Shown here piece by piece: positions 10,888 to 23,170 of a DNA stretch of 64,000 nucleotides (position 1 is its first letter; every line of letters starts with the position of its first letter). Below the pieces are notes generated by a model. It saw only the letters and a program-made list of their open reading frames with translations. It had not been told where the DNA came from and did not search any database. Where the stretch lies: assembly GCA_933207985.1 (NCBI GenBank), contig OW240917.1, positions 107,506,486-107,570,485 on the forward strand. Direction: 5' to 3'. Source of the DNA: Pelobates cultripes (Eukaryota > Chordata > Amphibia > Anura > Pelobatidae). The position numbers and the translations under genes were made by a program.

Positions 10888-12710
10888 ACTTTTAGTGTAG
10901 ACCACGTGTAAAAAGGTAGGGATCACATGAACCTGCAATACTCCTACTGAAGTTAAATTACCTGTTATGATGTATTTAGTTATGTATTTAGAAATGCAGT
11001 CATTGCAATATGATCCCAATATCGTTCCCCCCCCCCCCCCCCCCCCAATTTTGAAATGCACGTTGTTATAGGTTAAGCTTTAAACTAGTTAGCTCCTTCA
11101 GGTTCTGTGTGTTACTCTTATTTGTATTTTGCTCTGATACAATTATTACGCATTGACCATATTAACATGAAAATGATACTGCAGCTATATTATGATAATC
11201 ATTGAAGATGTCTGAAGAAAGAGAATGAAAGTTTTTTTTGTTTTATTTTTTTTAATCATTTTTAATTTTTGTTGTGCAAAGATAACAGACAAGCTTGTGA
11301 GGCCACAATAGCCATGACAAGCACATCAACAACAATCCGTACAAGATACTACTAGCAAGGCACAATTTGTAAGTAATAACATTAGAGGATAGTCAAGCTA
11401 CTGTACATGTCTAATTTTTTTTTATTGATAATGATGTAAACATTGCTGTTACAAAGAAACAAATTGTAGCCATTGATCTCTGGTAAAGATTCAGTTTGCA
11501 GAAGCAGTTTGTATAAAGTCTTAATGCTCTACGCAAGCACTTCTATAGCCTGGCTGTGACATCTTGACACATTTTGACATGGGATGACACACCCCCTTTG
11601 ATGCTTGAATGCATCATCGTCAATGTAAAATGCATCTCTGGCATTAACCCACCCACCCCCTTTTTTTTTTTTTTTTAAAGATTGCATGTTTCACTTTCTT
11701 GTTTTATTGTATATGCGATATCTCTGGAAAGACAGATTTAGGCTGATGAGCTGCTGCTTCTAATTGGGAGAAGTGTTCTACATTTCATTGTTGTTAAATA
11801 TCTGTTACTTTTCATGTATAATATAAGACATAAGTTGTATTAGTATGACTATAATATGTTTTGTGCTAAACCTAGGAATATGTTTATGTACAGTTATTTC
11901 AGGTCATAGATAAAACACACACAATTAATATTTTATTACACGCTTTTAAAGTCGTCTTTGTGAAAGGTTATCATAAAACATCTTTAATTAGCGTACAATT
12001 GCTCATATTTTAGTTTTAATAGCAGCTTATAAAAGCAGATGACATCAGGAAAAAGAGTAATCTGGTTAACCATTCCAACATGTAAAGCCCACATGTATAA
12101 CTGTTTTGGTATGCTGTGAACTCCTTTGTTGATAATGATTAACAAAGTAGTTTAAAATCTTGCTCTCAAACTACACGCAAATCTGATTTTATTTCTAAGT
12201 TCAAGTGACATAATAATGTTTGCATATTAACAGTAATGTTCGCCCAGGTGTCGATAGGTGGGTTGTTCAGCAAAAAGCACTGCCCCCTCCGGTTGATCCC
12301 GCTCCTCTAATTTTGTTAGGGGGTGGAGTCTAACAATATGGGAATGGGTCTAGGGCAGAGCAAGCACTGAACGCCCAATCTATCTACTGAGCACTGGGGC
12401 TGTCCGCACCACCCAAGAAAAATGGGAAACAAAAATAGAAAAAACTAAAAAAAATTCTCAGTTTCATATGCAATAATTTCTACAAACCAAGTTCAAATAA
12501 AGAAAATGAACGAAATAGATTCACCAATTAGTCCTGATTGCTAAAATGCCCAATATGCCTAGGATTTAAATTAATGTTTAGAAGTTATAAAATGAATGCT
12601 GCAAGGAGTAAATTATGGTTTTAAAGCTAAAATGTTGCAAAATTTGGAAAACTGAAATTACACGTTAAATAGTAGTCACAGAATCCAAAAACCACTACAT
12701 GTATATATTT
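10888..12710. other. Unassigned intron 1 sequence with a poly(C) tract
   Basis: A run of 20 C residues lies at 11027-11046 and T-rich runs occur near 11236-11275 and 11660-11677. A GC-richer patch at 12235-12415 is unassigned. No gene or element end is recognised. Confidence 0.45.
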
Positions 12711-12873
12711 GTAGAAAGTAGGGATCGACCGATTATCGGTTTTACCGATATTATCGGCCGATATTCGTTATTTTCGGCAATACCGGTATTGGCCAATAGA
12801 GATACCGATATTGCCGATAATACATACCAGGACCGCCGGGCCCATTACAAGCCCGGCAGTCCTGGGGGGGCCC

Positions 12874-13028
12874 AGCAGCAAGCTGTTACTTACCTCCCAG
12901 CATCTCTCTTCAGCTCCAAGGGTAAATCTCGCGAGTCTCGCGGCCGTCCCACGGTAATGCTCCGCACGGCACGCAAGCCGCGAGATTTACACTGGGAGCT
13001 GCTGGGAGGTAAGTAACAGCTTGCTGCT
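12874..13028. repeat. GC-rich palindrome with consensus splice-donor cores on both strands
   Basis: The arms AGCAGCAAGCTGTTACTTAC (from 12874) and its reverse complement (to 13028) extend through TAAATCTCGCG toward the centre. Each arm carries AGGTAAGT reading outward, one per strand. Confidence 0.8.
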
Positions 13029-13158
13029 GCCCCCCACTGCAAAGTCCATGCCACTGGACCACTAGGGAATGCCATAGTCCCCTCCCTGGCCAGGTAACAA
13101 GCAGGGAGGGGGGACAAAAAATTTAAATAAAACATATAAATATAAAAATAAAAAAAAC

Positions 13159-13790
13159 ATGCCTTCACAAACACACACATTATACAAACACACACACTAT
13201 ACAAACACACACTATACAAACACACATACACTGCATTCACTATATAAACACAAACACACACACACACACACTCTGCATTATATACAGACACTACACAAAC
13301 ACACACACACTCTGCATTATATACACACACTACGCATTATATACACACACTACACACACTCTGCATTATATATACACACTACACAAACACACACACACTC
13401 TGCATTATATACACACACTACACAAACACACACTCTGCATTATATAAACACACTACACAAACACTGCATTATATACACACACTCTGCATTATATACACAC
13501 ACTACACAAACACACTGCATTCACTATACACACACTGCATTCACTTTATGCACACTACATTCACTATACACACACACACACACTACACACTACATTCACA
13601 AAACGCACACTACGCAAACACTCACTGCATTCACTATACAGACTACACACTACACACTCACTATACACACTCACTGCATTCACTAGACACACTACACAAA
13701 CACACCCTGCATTCATTATATACACACTACACAAACACACACTGCATGCACTACACACACACACAGCTCCCCTGTCTAATACACTGCATT
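13159..13790. repeat. CA-rich tandem array (CACACTGCATTCACTATA type)
   Basis: Irregular units of about 18-24 bases built from ACACACACTCTGCATTATAT and TGCATTCACTATACACA. Long His/Thr-rich open frames through it are products of the repeat. Confidence 0.9.
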
Positions 13791-13957
13791 CACTACATGT
13801 GGCATGTATATTTTGCGCATTTACCTAGAAATAGTTTATTTTTTCAAAATGGTAAATGTACAAAATATTGGCAAATTATCGGCTATCGGCTTGAAAGTTC
13901 ACAGTTTATCGGTATCGGCTCTAAAAAACCCAATATCGGTCGATCCCTAGTAGAAGG

Positions 13958-14619
13958 TACACCCCAGGCCATGTAATTAAGAGAATTTTGACACTTTTCA
14001 TTTAACCTTTTAATCACAAAGCCAAATTAGTACATGTTTATTATTTCGGACTATAATCAAAAGTAGTGTGTCCCACTACTGCAAACACTGCATATTTATA
14101 TTCTGCTACTCTTCTCAAGTACAACAATGTATAAATTTTTCCCTAATCCAACCCCTACTACAACCTTTAATCCAACTCATAATCCAACCCCTAATTCAAA
14201 CCTTAAACCAACTCCTAATCCAACCTCTAAGGATTATAACTCATATTTTTACTCATAATCCTACCTATAATCCCATTCCTAATCCACCTCTCAAGGCATT
14301 CCCTCTGCAGAGCCAGCATTGATAGTGCTGCAGTGGGCAAGCAGGGAGACCTCCCCAGGGTCTCCCTGAAACTTTAGAGGGATCAGTGTGAGGCTGTGGG
14401 GGTGGACAGTGACACTCATAGCTCTCCTGTCAGTCAGATCCTTTTTTTTTTGCCCTGGAGAATGGTGAGTGAAATAATAGAGAGGCTGGGCGATATTGCT
14501 CAGCTGTAGTATTTAAATGGCTAGTAGTAGTGCTCACTTTGAACACTGTTCATAGCTCATCTGTCTGGGGACACTAACTTATGTCATGTTCTTAGGAAAG
14601 ACAAACTTAATGGGCTAGC
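13958..14619. other. Intronic sequence with a CTAATCCAACCC-type short array
   Basis: Mostly featureless. At about 14139-14290 there are imperfect 11-12-base units such as CTAATCCAACCC, resembling a degenerate satellite. The last five bases, CTAGC, are the target site of the solo LTR. Confidence 0.55.
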
Positions 14620-15238
14620 TGTCACGTCCCCCTCACCTCCATACAGCGTGGCCGCATCCGATCGCTGCTTTCACACTGTAAAAATAATAAAAAACTTATC
14701 TAAGGCAAGTCAGCTTGCCATTCAGCCCCCTTCGTGTAGCGATCCCCGACCGGTGGGGCATTCTAATGAACGCAGGCCGCTGCGGTCCCATGAAACAATG
14801 TAGACCCGCCTCCGTCCTCAACAAAGATGGTGCCGACTTGAGTGTGACGTTATGCAAACGATGCGCACGCAAGTTTTGGGGTCAAAGGTTATATACAACC
14901 AATAACCCTTAGGAGGGTTATTTAAACTCAAAATAACATTTGGTCAGTGCCCTGTCGTGGTATTCACTAGTTGGTTAACAGAGAGTGCGTTCCTATTGTA
15001 GTTCTTTTTGGTATTTGACTTTGGCTTGTATTTTGACTTTCCTGTATTTCTGGTATCCTTGAGTTTTGGCTTTTGACTTGTTTCCTCGTTGTGTCACTTT
15101 CTGTGTCCCTGACCTCGGCTAGTATTTTGACCATTCTTTATTACGTTAAGTCCGGCCATTCTAAGGCCCGGTTTACATTATCCTTGTTCATTGTGTATTA
15201 CATAGTTCTGAATGTTGGGTTATATAGTAATCGTGACA
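14620..15238 (+). mobile_element. Solo LTR, 619 bp, with intact 5-bp target duplication
   Basis: The sequence begins TGTCACGTCCCC and ends TAATCGTGACA, with inverted TGTCACG/CGTGACA termini. It is flanked by CTAGC on both sides (14615-14619 and 15239-15243). A TATTTAAA-like box occurs near 14918. The absence of internal sequence means it arose by recombination between two LTRs. A diverged relative lies at 50923-51383. Gypsy-like versus retroviral origin cannot be told from the LTR alone. Confidence 0.8.
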
Positions 15239-15243
15239 CTAGC

Positions 15244-16040
15244 TCTGTCCAAGAGACGGCCCTGCTGTGTGCCATGAGGCCACTTACCAGCCCACTAACT
15301 CTAAAATCCAAAGAGTAGGATCTGGGGGTTCTAACCTACAGCTCCGCCCAATCCTGAAAAATAAACTCTTACAAGGTCGGAGCGTTCCCATGGCAACCCC
15401 TGCAATTCTCTGACCTCGCGAGTGTTCCCTCACCACCAGAATTTAGAATGTTTCCCCTCCCTGGGCAAAGATAAGAAGGGAAAGGAGATGTAAAGTTTAT
15501 TATTTTTTTGAATTAAAAAACATCTGCCCCCCTGCCACATCATCTCCAAACACACATTCACATTCTGCACCGCTCACACACACACTAGACCCCCAGCACA
15601 CATTATAGCCCTCACACATGCACACACTGCACCTCTCACACACACATTGTACCCCTCACCCACTCTGCACCCCTAACACAGATACTGCACCCCTCACGCA
15701 AACATTTTACCCCTCACACACACACATTGCAACCCTCACACACTGCAACCCACACACATACTGCATCCCTACACACATTGCCACCCACACTGAATGCAAA
15801 CATAGACACTACATTACCTATAGACGCATACACTAAAGTCTCTATGAACACATTCGCTACATCCCCTATACATTAGGCTTCCTATACAAACACACTCTCA
15901 CTCTCTACAGGGTCAAGACACACATTTTACACCACAAACAAAACCCAACTGAAACCAACCTATTAACATAAAATACCACACCACAATCAGCTCACTGTAC
16001 ACACACACACACACACAGTCCCACAAGCAGCCTCCAAACA
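15244..16040. repeat. GC module followed by CA-rich tandem array (probable hAT-type remnant)
   Basis: A module with CTCCCTGGGCAAAG (about 15458-15475) and an A/T-rich spacer precedes an array at 15540-16035 of units like CACACACTGCACCCCTCACA. This order matches the hAT elements at 12719 and 38380. I could not set element ends. Confidence 0.5.
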
Positions 16041-17278
16041 CATTCACAATACACTTTCCTGGCCCTTTTGTCCTCTGGTATGTCACTTATGGAGACACCA
16101 GGGAAAAGTTACAAGTGTATCATTACATTTGCTTGTGCTGCGTAGAACAAATACAGGGCCTTTTTCGGTTGGAAGAGCTATTCATCAGTCATGCACATGG
16201 GCTGCCCAGGAAGAATCAAAATGCTCACTTTGAAAGTTGGCATGCTTGTCACTGGTGACGACAAAACACCACCCTATATGGCCCCCTTCTCACTGGGCCA
16301 CTTAGATTTTAAAAATGCCTGGGCCAAATTATTTTTCCTGTCCTGCCCTGGTTAAATGTGATAGTATAATCTGTTGAGGTAGGCAAAAAAAAGCAGTTAT
16401 GTCTTGAAAAATAGTTTTTTAATTTAAGCATGCCTTGGTCCAAAAATGGGGAGTACCAATGCACAAGAGAATTACATGTCCATGATTCATGATTCAACCA
16501 TCAATATCACCAACTGGTTATCCCAAAAACATACACTCCCGAGTATCTGACAACTAGAATATGTTATTAATTGAATAAATTAATTTCCACCCAACACTAG
16601 CCATTGGCTAGTGAAAATGTAGCCTTGGTGAGTAGAAATTCACCCCTGGTGTGTATTCCATGAACCTTGCAGACTTGCGGTGGCTAGTAACTTTCAAACC
16701 TGGCTAATAGCATAAGGCCTGAACTTTAAAGCACTTTTAGTTTGCATTCTAAATTTTCACTATTCAGCCCAGGATTTAGACATTCTCTAATTCTGTTCCT
16801 ATAGGGATATCAGCCAAACCATTGGTCTACCTTGAGGACCTTGGGGAGAACCACTGGTCTAGGGACCAACAAAGGACATCATACATGGAAGTGAACGTCT
16901 CGTCAAGATATATGTTCTCTTAAAACTGTATATTGAGATCAGTTACCTTGGGTTTTGCAGTCTGAATGGGGCACAAGAGCATGTATCTCTGCAGTGGCAC
17001 TCTTTCTCTTACTGCCACCCCTGTGATATACAGATCAGATTTAACTAGTACAGTGTAACTTGTTTCCTGACAGCTGTCAGAGAATGTATCTATCTGCATT
17101 ATTTACACAGAAATAAAATACTTGTGTACTATACTGTTTGTGTCATTTTCCTTTCAAAAAGTTGAATATTTTGCCCTTTTTGGCTTCTACAGGAAAGGTT
17201 ATACACAAATGTGTGGGCAGTTATGGGGATCTTGACTACCTATGCTCACCTGGCGATGGTAATATAATACTGATAATT
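16041..17278. other. Unassigned sequence
   Basis: No gene, element end or tandem repeat recognised over 1.2 kb. Presumably glrb intron 1. Confidence 0.4.
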
Positions 17279-17459
17279 ATTAAAGGAACACAATAACGTT
17301 AGAAATACAAACCACCAATGTTCTAATCCAATGCTCCTCATAGAGGAGCATTGTATTGTGAGTGACAGTGCTTTGTTGGAACATCTCCGTTCCCTTTACT
17401 TGTTTTGACTCTGTCATGAATCATGTATTTTTATTATTCTGAAGAAATCTTTTCCTTAT
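17279..17459 (+). mobile_element. T2/Kolobok-like fragment (copy 3)
   Basis: It starts TTAAAGGAACACAATA and includes the short palindrome CAATGCTCCTCATAGAGGAGCATTG at its core. The right side is lost against the next copy. Confidence 0.45.
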
Positions 17460-17850
17460 TTAAAGGGACACTATAGTCACCAGAACAATTACAGCTTAAT
17501 GGAGTTGTTTTGGTGAGTACAGTCAGTCCCTGCAGTCTTTTTGCTGCAAACACTTTTCAGAGAAATGGCAATGTTAACATTACAGCCTAGGGACATCTCC
17601 AGTGGCCACTCCTCAGACGGCAACTAGAGGTGCTTCCTGGGTCAGTGCTGCACTGCCGTTCAGCATCTCCATGCTCTGAATGGGGACATTGAACTTTCAT
17701 CATAGAAATGCATTTATTCAAGGAGGCCCCAGATCCTTGGCTGATATCATCCCTATCCATATTGTGATTGGCTGAGATTCTGATTATGTCAGCCAAGAAA
17801 GTAGATTAGGGGCAGAGTCAGCAAGGTGAGTTTTTATTTATTCTGATTTT
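17460..17850 (+). mobile_element. T2/Kolobok-like element (copy 4)
   Basis: It starts TTAAAGGGACACTATAG at 17460 and carries the family interior (AACAATTACAGCTTAATGGA, AGTGGCCACTCCTCAGA). The right terminus is not seen, so it is truncated. Confidence 0.6.
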
Positions 17851-18942
17851 ATCACTGACTCATTAAAGCTGTTTGGATTTTTTAAGGAGCACCTCTCTCC
17901 TTTTCATGTTCCCCAGTATGGTTTTTCTGCACACATTTGATTTAGTACTGTGTTGCTTTCTGGTCTCTATTTATTTCATTATATTTTATTTGCCTTTCAG
18001 TAAATAATATCATATTGTCATATGGACCACACTGCTGTGCATTTCTCATATACATAGCTTAGTGTGTTTACCCATATGCTACATTCAGTGGACTAATTTT
18101 ATTTTGTTAGATTCCCTCATTAGTAACTTTTGTATGTGACTTTTCTGTGGACATTTGGACTATTTTACTTATCATTTTTGAGAACACATGATTTTGAGCT
18201 AGATCTCATATATTATAGATTTCATAAATTTGTATGTATTTTATCTTTATTGTTTTTGTATTGTGTTTTACTATAGCTCCTGGAACCTCCTCATCTTATT
18301 CATATAAGTGACATTTGCATATTTATTACCCAGAGAGGATTGGTGACTCTCTTTCCAGTTTTAGAGCTATTTACTAAGAATTATGGTTTTTAACTACCGT
18401 GTATTTGGGTACTTTTACTCCCTCTACCACTTGGCCTGATTACCTATTCTTGTGTTTTTAGCACTTTTACTATGGTGTTCACTATTATCTATATTCTGTG
18501 CCTTTTCTCTCTTTTTTTTTACTAGTATGAATCAAGAGTCTGCACTTTAAATGACCTGATCCTTACAGTGCTATTACCATTTGCACTTTACTAATAAGCT
18601 CTATCTGCAACTCAAAGTCAATGAAAACTTCACGCAATTATATTTTGATGGAAAAACTAATTTCTCATGAGAATCCCATAAAGCCAAAGTACTATTACCA
18701 CCTTTATTAGATGGAGTTTTGACCCATGACTACTCTTTTACTCTGGCACTGTCCTATAGTAATGAGTGAAACCATTTTAGAACAGTTTGACAAATACCTG
18801 GATACCCTCTGTACTATTTCCAATCTTCTGCGATACTGCAAAAGTTCCCATATTACCTTAGCAATATCAATTTTGTCCAACATTGCACATCATTCGTTGA
18901 CTGAAAGTATCAGCTGACATTCTCAACTAGTAAATTAAAAGG
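17851..18942. other. T-rich unassigned sequence
   Basis: About 1.1 kb of T-rich sequence on the plus strand without recognised features. Confidence 0.4.
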
Positions 18943-19181
18943 GCACTCTAACCACCAAAGCAAATTTAGTTTAATGAAGCAGTTTTGGTGTATAGATCAT
19001 GCCTCTGTATTCTCACTGTTGAATTCTCTGCCTTTTAAGAGTTAAATACTCTGTTTATACAGCCCTTGCCACGCCTCCCCAAACTGTGACTTGCACAGGT
19101 TCCTTACACACTTCATGTAAAAATATATCTAGTTGTCAAACGTTCTTTATTGTACAGCATCTTTAACTTAGACTTTCTTAA
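18943..19181 (+). mobile_element. Long T2-like element, left part (copy 5)
   Basis: It starts AAAAGGGCACTCTAACCACC and runs through TGGTGTATAGATCATGCC. It is split by hAT insertions; the right part resumes at about 21488 and runs to 21860. The same family is at 32050-32580. Confidence 0.6.
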
Positions 19182-21280
19182 AGGGATGCACCGAAATTTA
19201 GTCCGAAAATGGGTCTATCCCATTTCGTCCGAAAATGGGTCCATCCCATTTCGTCCGAAAATGGGTCCATCCCATTTCGTCCGAAAATAGGTCCATCCCA
19301 TTTCGTCCGAAAACAGGCTCAAATGTGCTGAAAATTACCAGGGATGCACAATTACTATCGTCTAACGCCCGGGACATGCAGTTCCGGGCAGGTAGTTTTA
19401 TCTTTTCAGCCCTGCTGTAGGCTAGTAGCAGAGTGCCTTAGAGCAGAGTGATTTGTCAGGTCCTCGGTCCCGACTTGGCATTGGCAGGGGGCTGACGGCT
19501 TGCCCCGTGTGCAGCCGGGTGCAAGGCCCCTCCCGTCTGCCCGGGGAGAGAGCCAGTACAGTCTGCAGTACAGACACACAAACTCAGCTTAGCTGGGTGT
19601 GAACTGCAGACTGTCCTGTATCTCGTGATCTCTGGCCAATCAGAACATTGCTGCGGGTTACCACGGCAGCACTCTGACTTCTGGATATCGCAAGATATAG
19701 CACAGTCTGCAGCTCACACCTGGTGGAGCTGAAGACTGGAGAGACAGACCACTGAACCACCAGGGAGCCAGGATACTGGACCACCAGGCAATGAAAAAAA
19801 AAAAAGGTATTTCCTTTCCCTCAGTCACTTTCACCAGTCACCCTCTCCCTCAGTCACTTTGCCACCAGTGACCCCCTCCCTCAGTCACTGTCACTAGTCA
19901 CCCCCTTCTCACTCAGTCACCCCCTCCTCAGTCACTGTCACCAGTCACCGTCACCCTCAGTCACTTTGTCACCCTCTCCCTTAGTCACTGTCACCAGTCA
20001 CCCCCTCCCTCAGTCACTGTCACTCTGTCACCCCCTCCCTCAGGCACTCTGCCCCAGTCACTGTCACTAGTAACTCCCTCCCTCACTCAGTCACTGTCAC
20101 CAGTCACTCCCTCCATGACTCTGTCACCCCTTCTCTCAGTCACTCTGTCACTCCATCCTTCACTCTGTCACCAGTCACCCTCTCCCTCCCTCACTCTGAC
20201 ACCAGTCACTCCCTCCCTCACTCTGTCACCAGTCACCCCTCAGTCTGTCACCAGTCACCCCCTTCCTCCCTCACTCTAACACCAGTCACTCCCTCACTCT
20301 GTCACCAGTCACCCCTCACTCTGTCACCAGTCACCCCCTTCCTCCCTCACTCTGCCACCAGTCACCTCCTCACTTCCTCACTCTGTCACCAGTCACCCAC
20401 TCCCTCCCACATTCTGCCACTAGGCACCACCTCCCTTACTATGTCACCCTCTCACTCTGCCACCAGTCACCCCCTCCCTCACTACCACCCCATCACTCTG
20501 CCACCTGGTATCCCGTCACTCTGTCACCTGTTACTCCCTCACTGCCACCCCCTCAATCTGCCACCTGTCACCCCCTCACTATGCCATTCCTACCCCACCC
20601 CACACTATGTGTCCTACCCATACTACATCCCTGCCACCCCACTCGATGTGCCCTACATCCTTATCACACCCCACACTATGTGCCTTACACACACTACATC
20701 CCTAGCCCACTCCACACTATGTGCCTTACACACTCTACATAACCTAGAAACATACAAACTACATCCCTATCCCACACCACACCATGTTCCATACACATTA
20801 AATAACCTACACACTACATCTCTATACTGCACCACGCCATGTTCCCTACACACACTATAAAACCTACACACATACACACTACATCCCTTTCCCACACCTC
20901 ACTATATTCCCTACACACACTACATAACCTAAGATAAGAAAGTAGGGATGCACTGAAAAGAAAATTCTGGGCCGAAAGCCACAAGGCACCGTCACCAGTC
21001 ACCCCCTCCCTCAGTCACTGTCACCAGTCACCCGCTCCCTCATTCACTGTGCCACCAGTCACCCCCTCCCTCACTCTGTCACTCCCTCCCTTAGTCACTG
21101 TCACCAGTCACCCCCTCCCTCAGTCACTGTCACTCTGTCACCGCCTCCCTCAGTCACTGTCACCAGTCACGCTCTAGGTCCTACACAAATCATTTGGGGG
21201 AAAAAAGTCATTTTCAGTTTTGGTTTCCAGCCAAGGGCATCCCGAATTTTCGGTTTCAGTCCAGAATTTTTTATTTCGGT
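19182..21280. mobile_element. Non-autonomous hAT element of the GGGATGCACCGAAAT type with tandem arrays
   Basis: The left end is AAGGGATGCACCGAAATTTA. The right side has TCGGTTTCAGTCC and TATTTCGGT ending at 21280, the decayed inverse. Just inside the left end are four copies of CCGAAAATGGGTCCATCCCA. The interior is dominated by arrays. A second left-end-like motif (AGTAGGGATGCACTGAAAAG, 20942) suggests nesting of a related copy. No target duplication could be set because the right end abuts another element. Confidence 0.65.
19810..20600. repeat. Tandem array of CCCCTCCCTCAGTCACTGTC type
   Basis: Irregular units of about 27-30 bases combining CACCAGTCACCCCCTCCCTC and AGTCACTGTC. The array resumes at 20985-21175; between them (20600-20935) a related array has ACACTACATCCCTA units. 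Open frames here are repeat artefacts. Confidence 0.85.
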
Positions 21281-21487
21281 CAGTGGTGTATCCTGGTTTT
21301 GTGCTGCCCTAGGCTCCCTCGCCAGCCGCTCGCTGCCCGCCAGTGCCGCCCGCCCAGCCCAGCTTAGTTAGCTAACAAGGCTAACAAGACATTTGCCCTG
21401 GGCATTTGGGGGTGGCGTTTTTTGCCGCCCCCTGGAAAATGCCGCCCAAGGCAAATGCCTTGTTTGCCTCGCGGCTAAAACGTCCCT
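21281..21487. mobile_element. Short hAT-like element with CAGTGGTGTATCC end
   Basis: It starts CAGTGGTGTATCCTGG directly after the preceding element. It holds an internal near-palindrome around CATTTGCCCTGGGCATTTGG and GCAAATGCC, and ends near CGGCTAAAACGTCCCT. Another dispersed piece is near 7400. Confidence 0.5.
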
Positions 21488-21864
21488 TTTTTTAATCTCT
21501 GTTGATAGCCCGTTAGAGCCTGCAACATCATTGTTTGTGTGTGTGATTAAGGTTCAATTAACAGAGCAGGAGATAACTTCTAATGTAAACACACTGTGCA
21601 GTAATATGAGATTGAATACAAAACCATTTTTTTTCACTGATAATGTATGCATATGAGTCACAGTCAGGGAATGTGTGGTTAGGGCTGCATAAACAGATGC
21701 AAAATTGATTTAACTCCTAACTGGCAGGGAATTGCATAGTAAGACAACTTGGGCATAATCTATACAGTATACACCAAAATTGTTTCATTAAGCTAAACTT
21801 GTTTGTCTGCTTAAATAACTAATAGTGTATAATAGTGGCTATGGTGCTCAAAGTACCCCTTTAG
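21488..21864 (+). mobile_element. Long T2-like element, right part (copy 5)
   Basis: This is family sequence continuing from 18943-19181: AACAGAGCAGGAGATAA, AGGGCTGCATAAACAGAT, and CCAAAATTGTTTCATTAAGC near the end. The nested order shows the hAT elements are younger than this copy. Confidence 0.6.
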
Positions 21865-21936
21865 CCCCTTAAGGACTTAACTTCTGGAATAAAAGGTAAT
21901 AATGACATGTCACACATGTCATGTGTCCTTAAGGGG
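21865..21936. mobile_element. 72-bp MITE with CCCCTTAAGGAC inverted ends
   Basis: Perfect 12-bp ends CCCCTTAAGGAC and GTCCTTAAGGGG enclose a core with ACATGTCACACATGTCATGT. The ends match those of elements A and B, so it looks like a minimal relative. TTAA follows at 21937-21940; the left flank is TTAG. Confidence 0.8.
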
Positions 21937-22320
21937 TTAAAGGAACACTGTAGCAATATAAAAAAATACATTTATATATAATTCCAGAAAGGTTGCATAT
22001 TTAGATTTCTTGTCCCTCTTTCCTACAAAATAAAAAAAGTAACTTACCTTTAATCCAGATCTCTTTGCCACAAATCCCCTCTGTTCTGTGAGATCATCTT
22101 CAGGGAGGATCTCTATGGTCAACCCAATGCTTCTCATAATAAAGAAGTACTGCACCCAATGCCTCTCTATCAGAATCCTCAAACCATCTTTGAGTAAGTG
22201 CTTGAAATAAGTCAGGAAGGACACCCTCACAGTCTGGATTACGAAAGATAAATGCTTTATAAAAGTGTATATTTCTCTTAAAATAGGCACTTTTATAAGG
22301 TAAGAAAAAGTGGACACTCA
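21937..22320 (+). mobile_element. T2/Kolobok-like element (copy 6), directly abutting the MITE
   Basis: It starts TTAAAGGAACACTGTAG at 21937, sharing its TTAA with the right edge of the MITE. On the minus strand it carries AAGGTAAGTTA (about 22040-22052). The right terminus is decayed. Confidence 0.55.
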
Positions 22321-23143
22321 ATTACCTTCTAAAAGAGATTAGAGTGTTATTTTAATATATTTTAGAATAGAAACAATGGGCAAGTAAACGATTTTCAATC
22401 TTCAAGATCCCATCGTGACAAATACACACACCGTGGGCTAGGGGTCATCTAATAGAATGTCTAAAAACGCATGACAATATGCATGAATATGCCACTTTTT
22501 TGCTGGTATAGGATATGTATGTATCCTGTTCCTCCATATTGGTTATCCATCCAAACAGTTCTCATTGAGATGTCAAAATACTAGATCAATTTTGTAACAA
22601 TGTCAACATTTAGCATTCCAAGCCTTACCAACATTCCAAGCTCACCAATAATGTAGAGTGAGTTATCTGCAACGCTACACATCAAAGAATGATTGCAGTA
22701 TGGTTTAATAGAAACCACTAGATGAACTTCAAAACAGGTAGGGTTTATAGTAGTGGTCCTCTGGCTGAAGAAGCCTTTCAGTATGCATAGGATTTCACCA
22801 CATGCTATTGATGTAATGTCATTATTAATTTGAGACAATACTCAATTATTTATATGATTTAATGCTACATATATTAAAGCCTGCCTCTTCACTAGACCAT
22901 AAATTAAAAAACAATAGGGTGCATAATCTTTCTTCTAGCATGTTGTTACATTTTATAAAACAAATAACTATTTTGTTTGTTTGTTTGTTTGTTTTTGTAC
23001 CCAAAATTGTAATAAACAAATTACATCAATAAACATTGTTTATACTGCTGCAATGTAAAAAGCCTGAGCTCATGGATACAGTATTTCATCCCAGAGCTTA
23101 CAGCAGAGTGACATCACGCCTTGTAGTCGAGTACAAAACGGAG
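22321..23143. other. Unassigned sequence with a (TTTG)n microsatellite
   Basis: The (TTTG)n run is at about 22969-22997. No other feature is seen. Inferred to be upstream of, or within, glrb intron 1. Confidence 0.45.
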
Positions 23144-23170
23144 GACTACAACTCACAGCACACCCTGCGG
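23144..23170 (+). promoter_or_regulatory. ZNF143/THAP11-like ACTACAA motif
   Basis: GACTACAACTCACAGCACAC followed by CCTGCGG resembles the known ACTACAATTCCCAGCATGC-type site bound at many vertebrate promoters. A second TTGTAGTC in inverse orientation lies at 23121. It could mark a promoter or be part of a repeat. Confidence 0.35.

Larger units (their letters stand above)
12719..13949. mobile_element. Non-autonomous hAT element with internal palindrome and tandem array
   Basis: The ends are TAGGGATCGACCGATTATCG at 12719 and the inverse (ATATCGGTCGATCCCTA) ending 13949. The flanks are GTAGAAAG (12711-12718) and GTAGAAGG (13950-13957), an 8-bp target duplication with one mismatch, as expected of hAT. 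Inside are a GC-rich palindrome (12874-13028), a GGGAGGGG module near 13075-13115, and a CA-rich tandem array. No transposase is present. Confidence 0.85.

Noticed and set aside
11027..11046. Glycine-rich minus-strand frame over the poly(C) tract
   Set aside because: A homopolymer run, not coding.
12890..13330. 146-codon minus-strand frame with VCVCV repeats
   Set aside because: Reverse reading of the CA array and GC palindrome.
13159..13976. Open frames of 175 and 142 codons
   Set aside because: Produced by the CA-rich array inside a hAT element and running into its terminal repeat.
20441..20860. 139-codon Pro/His/Ser-rich open frame
   Set aside because: Lies entirely in the CCCTCCCTCAGTCAC and CACTACATCCC arrays.
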